This document shows positions 60,514 to 64,000 of a stretch of DNA of 64,000 bases, in pieces. The position numbers and the translations under genes are program-made. A model generated the notes under the pieces. That model did not search any database. It was given only the letters and a program-made list of their open reading frames with translations, and had not been told where the DNA came from. The stretch comes from Ardenticatenaceae bacterium (GTDB taxonomy: Bacteria; Chloroflexota; Anaerolineae; Promineifilales; Promineifilaceae), in NCBI GenBank assembly GCA_020634455.1, contig JACKBQ010000002.1, positions 1,674,001 to 1,738,000 on the forward strand, written 5' to 3'. The number at the start of each line of letters is the position of its first letter. The first letter of the stretch is position 1.

Positions 60514-61218
60514 ATGACCTCACAAAAAACTGCTATCGTTACCGCCGCTGGGCAAGGGATGGGTGCTGCCATCTCCCGTGAATTGGCTGCCGCTGGGTAC
60601 AATCTCGCCCTGCTTTCCAACTCTGGTGGAGCGGTGGCCCTGGCCGAAGAACTTGGCGGCTTTGGCCTGACCGGCTCGGTGACGAACACCGACGATCTAC
60701 AAAAATTGGTAAATGAAACGATGGCCCGATACGGCCGTATTGACGCCGTCGTCAACAACACAGGCCACCCGCCCAAGGGCAAGCTGCTAGAAATCCCAAA
60801 CGAAGATTGGCACAAAGGGCTTGATTTAGTGCTGCTCAACGTGGTCAGCATGGCCCGCTTGGTCACACCGATCATGATTGCCCAGGGCGGCGGAGCGATT
60901 GTCAACATCTCCACCTTTGCCGCCTTTGAGCCAGATGCCGCTTTCCCGGTCAGCTCCTCGCTGCGGGCGGCGCTGGCGGGCTACACCAAGCTGTACGCCG
61001 ACCAATACGCCAGCCAGGGCATCCGCATGAACAACGTGCTGCCCGGCTTTATTGACAGCTACCCGGAAACCGAAGCGATCACCAAGCGCATCCCGGCAGG
61101 GCGCTTTGGCAAGGTGGCAGAAATTGGCCAGACGGTACGCTTCTTGCTCTCCGATGGCGCAGGCTACATCACTGGCCAAAACATCCGCGTAGACGGCGGC
61201 ATCACCCGATCGGTTTAG
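60514..61218 (+). CDS. Short-chain dehydrogenase/reductase-like protein lacking the YxxxK dyad
   Basis: The 234-aa Rossmann protein has a TAAGQGMG nucleotide-binding turn (the usual TGxxxGxG with Ala), NNTG near 87, NIS near 130, and the C-terminal GQNIRVDGG. At the catalytic helix the usual YSASKAAL reads SSSLRAAL, so Tyr becomes Ser and Lys becomes Arg. Such atypical SDRs may use another mechanism or be non-catalytic. AAAGGA precedes the ATG. nadE follows after a palindromic spacer. Confidence 0.82.
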   Translation: MTSQKTAIVTAAGQGMGAAISRELAAAGYNLALLSNSGGAVALAEELGGFGLTGSVTNTDDLQKLVNETMARYGRIDAVVNNTGHPPKGKLLEIPNEDWHKGLDLVLLNVVSMARLVTPIMIAQGGGAIVNISTFAAFEPDAAFPVSSSLRAALAGYTKLYADQYASQGIRMNNVLPGFIDSYPETEAITKRIPAGRFGKVAEIGQTVRFLLSDGAGYITGQNIRVDGGITRSV

Positions 61219-61254
61219 ATTTTTTTTGCCACAGAGGGCACAGAAACTGTGCTA

Positions 61255-61304
61255 CGGCCGGTCTCCTGACCGTGCCGGCTAGGTGGCACGGCGAGACGCC
61301 GGCC
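61255..61304. repeat. GC-rich palindrome between the SDR gene and nadE
   Basis: GGCCGGTCTC and CCGTGCC on the left pair with GGCACGG and GAGACGCCGGCC on the right across GGCTAGGT, with small internal loops. It ends 14 nt before the nadE start and would be a strong structure in its leader. It looks like a dispersed repeat rather than a terminator, since no T tract follows. Confidence 0.65.
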
Positions 61305-61317
61305 ACAGCAAGGGAAA

Positions 61318-62172
61318 ATGATGGTAGAAACGGCCGTTCCCAACCAATTCCTCAAAAAATTACACATCGACCCCAAAGTGGCCGAGCTGGTGCTGGTTAA
61401 ATTTCTGGAGAACGAAATCGGCAAAGCGGGCTTTGGCAAAGCGGTGCTGGGGCTGTCTGGCGGTATTGATTCGGCGCTGTCTTGCTATCTGGTGAGCAGG
61501 GCGCTGGGGCCGGAAAACGTGCTGGCGCTGCGCCTGCCGCATCAAGCCTCCTCTGGTGAAAGTTTGGCCCACGCCGATCTGGTCATCGAGGCGCTGGGCA
61601 TCCGCAGCGAGACGGTGGAGATTACCGGCATGGTGGAAGCGCTGGCCGACGCCTCGCCGGACATGACCGCCCACCGCAAAGGCAACGTGATGGCCCGCGC
61701 CCGCATGACAATCATTTTTGACCGTTCCCTGCGGGAAAGTGCCCTGGTGATCGGCACCAGCAACAAGACGGAGCTGATGTTGGGCTACGGCACCATCTAC
61801 GGCGATCTGGCCTCGGCAGTGAACCCGATTGGCGACTTGTACAAAACGCAGGTGCGCCAGCTTTCCCGCGCCCTCGGCGTGCCGGAAATCATTGTGGCCA
61901 AAGCGCCCTCGGCCGACCTTATTCCCGGCCAGACGGACGAGGATGATTTTGGCTTCAGCTACGAAACGGTGGATCAGCTGCTTTACCTGATGCTGGATGA
62001 GCGGTATTCGCGGGATGAGGCGGTGGCAGCGGGGTTTGAACGGCCGTTTGTAGACCGCATCCTCAAAATGGTGCAGCGTAGCCAATACAAACGCACCATG
62101 CCCATCATCCCCAAAATCAGCGACCGCTCCATCACCCACGACTTTCGGTATTTGCGGGATTGGGGAACGTGA
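61318..62172 (+). CDS. nadE: NAD+ synthase
   Basis: The 284-aa protein makes NAD+ from deamido-NAD+. The PP-loop SGGIDS is at 47-52, with VIGTSNKTELMLGYGT and GDLASAVNPIGDLYKTQV typical of NadE, and SADLIPGQTDEDD near 199. The glutaminase domain is absent, so it is the ammonia-dependent type or needs a separate partner. AAGGGA precedes the first ATG (61318); the next codon is also ATG. Confidence 0.95.
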   Translation: MMVETAVPNQFLKKLHIDPKVAELVLVKFLENEIGKAGFGKAVLGLSGGIDSALSCYLVSRALGPENVLALRLPHQASSGESLAHADLVIEALGIRSETVEITGMVEALADASPDMTAHRKGNVMARARMTIIFDRSLRESALVIGTSNKTELMLGYGTIYGDLASAVNPIGDLYKTQVRQLSRALGVPEIIVAKAPSADLIPGQTDEDDFGFSYETVDQLLYLMLDERYSRDEAVAAGFERPFVDRILKMVQRSQYKRTMPIIPKISDRSITHDFRYLRDWGT

Positions 62173-62184
62173 GAATAGTGAATT

Positions 62185-63789
62185 GTGAATAGTGAATTGT
62201 TATTGGTGAATGGTTGGGTCGCCAGAGTGGTGAAACTTGTTTTCGTGACCATTTTTTTGGCGATTTTTACCCTTCAGGCGGGGGCAGAGCCAGATTGGTG
62301 GGGGAAGGTAGACCCTTTTTTGCTGGCGCAGGTGCAGACGCAGCTAGCCGCATCCACAGAATCCGATGCGCAAATTGAGTTTTTGGTAAAGCTGGCTGTC
62401 CAGGCAGATTTGTCGGCGGCGGCGGAGCTTGAGGAGAAACTGGCCAAGGGCACGTTTGTGTATGAGCAGCTAACGGCCGTTGCCCAACAAACGCAAGCTC
62501 CCCTTTTAGCACAATTGAAAGCGATGGGTGTGAAGGAAGTACGGCCGTTCTGGATCACCAACATGGTCTGGGTACGCGGCGAACCGGGGCTGGTGGCCAC
62601 CATTGCCCAGCGGCCCGACGTGGCCATACTTTACGCCAATCCCCAAGTGGCGCTGGATGTGCTGCCGCCAGAAAACGAAGCGGCATTTAGCATAACCGCT
62701 CCCACCAATATCGAATGGAACATCAGCAAAATTGGCGCGGATGCGGTGTGGGAGTTGGGCTACACCGGGCAAGGCGTGGTCATCGGCGGGCAAGACACCG
62801 GCTACGATTGGGACCATCCCGCCCTGAAAAACCAGTATCGCGGCTGGGATGGCACATCTGCCAACCACAGCTACAGCTGGCACGACGCCATCCACGTGGA
62901 CAACACCACCTGCCTGGGCGATTCGCCCGAACCGTGTGACGATAACAGTCACGGCACGCACACAATGGGCACGATGGTGGGCAACGATATGGCTCCCACG
63001 ACCGACGGCTGGCCCAGCGCCGCTGCCAATGCCATTGGTGTAGCCCCGGGCGCACAATGGATTGGCTGCCGCAACATGGATGAAGGGTATGGCACCCCTG
63101 CCAGCTACACCGAATGTTACGAATGGTTTGTAGCTCCCTACCCCCTCGGCGGCGATCCGATGACCGATGGCGATCCCAGCAAAGCGCCGCACGTCATCAA
63201 CAACTCCTGGGGCTGCCCACCCATTGAAGGCTGCTCTGCCACCAGCCTGGAAAGCGTGGTTAACAATGTGCGGGCAGCGGGCATTGTCACGGTACATTCG
63301 GCTGGTAATGAAGGGGTTGGTGGTTGCGGTACGGTGCAAAATCCGGCCGCAACATATCCCGCCTCCTTCACGGTTGGCTCAACAGACATAAATGACTTCA
63401 TTGCCTCCACAAGTAGTCGCGGTCCCTCCACTTTCGATGGTGGCCTAAAACCAAACATCTCAGCTCCCGGTGTAAGCATTAAGTCAGCTATCCCTGTCAG
63501 TGCTTTTGAATATGGTAACAAATCTGGCACGAGCATGGCGGGGCCGCACGTCGCCGGGCTGGTGGCGCTGCTCATCTCGGCGAATCCCGGTTTGGCGGGG
63601 GATGTGGACGGGATTGAGGCGTTGATTCAGGGAACGGCCGTTCCTCGCACAACTTCTCAAGGCTGCGGCGGCGATAGTCCTACCGATGTGCCGAATCATG
63701 TGTATGGATACGGCCGTATCCAAGCCTACGACGCCATCATCGAACAGTTCCCTTTCAAGCTCTACCTGCCATTTCCCATCAACGAATAA
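62185..63789 (+). CDS. Secreted subtilisin-like serine protease (S8)
   Basis: The 534-aa protein has a hydrophobic N-terminus (VKLVFVTIFLAIFTLQAGA) and a propeptide region to about 175. The S8 triad is Asp204 (GGQDTGYDWDHP), His256 (DNSHGTHTMGT) and Ser450 (SGTSMAGPH), with NNSWGCPP as the oxyanion Asn segment. It ends FKLYLPFPINE, a YLP-type tail like that of the surface protein at 51.5 kb. The start is uncertain: GTG at 62185 lies in a repeat, and GTG at 62230 gives a cleaner signal peptide. Confidence 0.88.
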   Translation: MNSELLLVNGWVARVVKLVFVTIFLAIFTLQAGAEPDWWGKVDPFLLAQVQTQLAASTESDAQIEFLVKLAVQADLSAAAELEEKLAKGTFVYEQLTAVAQQTQAPLLAQLKAMGVKEVRPFWITNMVWVRGEPGLVATIAQRPDVAILYANPQVALDVLPPENEAAFSITAPTNIEWNISKIGADAVWELGYTGQGVVIGGQDTGYDWDHPALKNQYRGWDGTSANHSYSWHDAIHVDNTTCLGDSPEPCDDNSHGTHTMGTMVGNDMAPTTDGWPSAAANAIGVAPGAQWIGCRNMDEGYGTPASYTECYEWFVAPYPLGGDPMTDGDPSKAPHVINNSWGCPPIEGCSATSLESVVNNVRAAGIVTVHSAGNEGVGGCGTVQNPAATYPASFTVGSTDINDFIASTSSRGPSTFDGGLKPNISAPGVSIKSAIPVSAFEYGNKSGTSMAGPHVAGLVALLISANPGLAGDVDGIEALIQGTAVPRTTSQGCGGDSPTDVPNHVYGYGRIQAYDAIIEQFPFKLYLPFPINE

Positions 63790-63828
63790 TCCGGTAAAAT
63801 CCCATTGGGAAGCACAAAATTTGCGGTA

Positions 63829-63894
63829 GGGGCGAGGCAATCTGCCATAATCTGCCACAAAGCAAAACAACCTCCCCTCCGATTGCCTCGCCCC
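63829..63894. repeat. 66-bp inverted-repeat element after the protease gene
   Basis: GGGGCGAGGCAATC (63829-63842) and GATTGCCTCGCCCC (63881-63894) are perfect 14-bp arms around 38 nt that include a direct repeat of ATCTGCCA. Its size matches the elements at 41144 and 51404. Confidence 0.75.
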
Positions 63895-63914
63895 CGCCTT
63901 CATGGAAGGGAAAA

Positions 63915-64000
63915 ATGAAACGAGCCGTAAGTGTCAGTCTTGGTAGTTCCGAACGAGACAAAAAAGTAGAAGTGGAGCTGCTCGGTGAGCGCGTCAGCGT
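63915..64000 (+). CDS. Start of a gene, possibly quinate 5-dehydrogenase-like conserved protein (cut by the window edge)
   Basis: An ATG at 63915, preceded by GGAAGGG, opens a frame to the window end, beginning MKRAVSVSLGSSERDKK and continuing VEVELLGERVS. This beginning resembles a conserved family annotated as quinate 5-dehydrogenase in Chloroflexota and Firmicutes. Only 28 codons are visible, so the name is tentative. Confidence 0.5.
   Translation, partial: MKRAVSVSLGSSERDKKVEVELLGERVS

Larger units (their letters stand above)
88..63717. repeat. Dispersed highly iterated palindrome ACGGCCGT (HIP1-like)
   Basis: The octamer ACGGCCGT occurs about 118 times by eye count; the first copy is at 88-95 and the last at 63710-63717. 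Roughly 1-2 copies are expected at about 55% GC. Most copies lie inside genes in any of three frames, where they encode Thr-Ala-Val, (Asn/Asp)-Gly-Arg or Arg-Pro. One-base variants such as ACGGCCGA and TCGGCCGT are also common. Copies appear absent from about 5.52-8.21 kb (recA and the S1 gene), 18.19-20.86 kb (glucan phosphorylase) and 39.02-41.45 kb (end of smc and the zinc-ribbon gene). The behaviour resembles HIP1 of cyanobacteria; its function here is unknown. Confidence 0.9.

Overview
The window looks like a chromosomal segment of a Chloroflexota bacterium, probably an Anaerolineae or Ardenticatenia relative. This is inferred from gene content: a RicT/PSP1 protein, a two-domain S1 protein, cyclase-ATPase-TPR proteins, a split complex I cluster, a Gram-positive-type SOS box before recA, and export proteins ending in a YLPLV-like tail. 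No 16S gene is present to confirm it. No IS element, prophage, CRISPR array, rRNA or tRNA was seen. The 8-bp palindrome ACGGCCGT occurs about 118 times by eye count (roughly 1-2 expected from base composition), inside genes in all frames, like the HIP1 palindrome of cyanobacteria.

Layout. 1-4 kb: two tandem paralogous membrane-anchored propeller-like proteins and a GT4 glycosyltransferase, divergent from murJ. 4-8 kb: murJ, recA (SOS box and strong promoter) and an S1 protein. 8-16 kb, minus strand: moeA; ricT with an HD hydrolase; and iscX-nuoB-nuoCD-nuoI-mrp, which joins the Fe-S subunits of the complex I arm to two Fe-S biogenesis factors. 16-28 kb, plus strand: a tRNA-queuosine mannosyltransferase homologue, an ATP-grasp protein, alpha-glucan phosphorylase, OsmC, Lon, a receiver protein with a PHP-AlbA_2 protein, mogA and an RlmI-like methyltransferase. 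28-36 kb, minus strand: two adjacent class III cyclase-ATPase-TPR proteins with complementary active-site losses. 36-48 kb: smc, an AT-rich zinc-ribbon/FxLYD gene, a Phd-VapC toxin-antitoxin pair, a thioredoxin-TPR protein, a Ser/Thr kinase, tpiA, an M50-like protease and a GT2. 48-54 kb, minus strand: a GH38 alpha-mannosidase and a beta-helix/Calx-beta surface protein. 54-64 kb: mgtE, a KimA-type potassium importer, a HAD hydrolase, a Cys-rich protein, a DUF411 lipoprotein, an SDR, nadE, a subtilisin-like protease and a truncated gene at the edge.

The strongest leads are: (1) the DUF411 gene has an in-frame TGA exactly at the first Cys of its TCGCC motif, followed by a stable hairpin, so it is a candidate selenoprotein; (2) the two adjacent cyclase proteins retain complementary halves of the class III active site (metal Asp residues in one, transition-state Asn/Arg in the other), as in C1/C2 mammalian cyclases, and their architecture resembles soluble adenylyl cyclase; (3) the ACGGCCGT palindrome; (4) three genes whose -10 box ends exactly 6 nt before the ATG, suggesting leaderless transcripts. 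Several families of small intergenic inverted repeats are also present.
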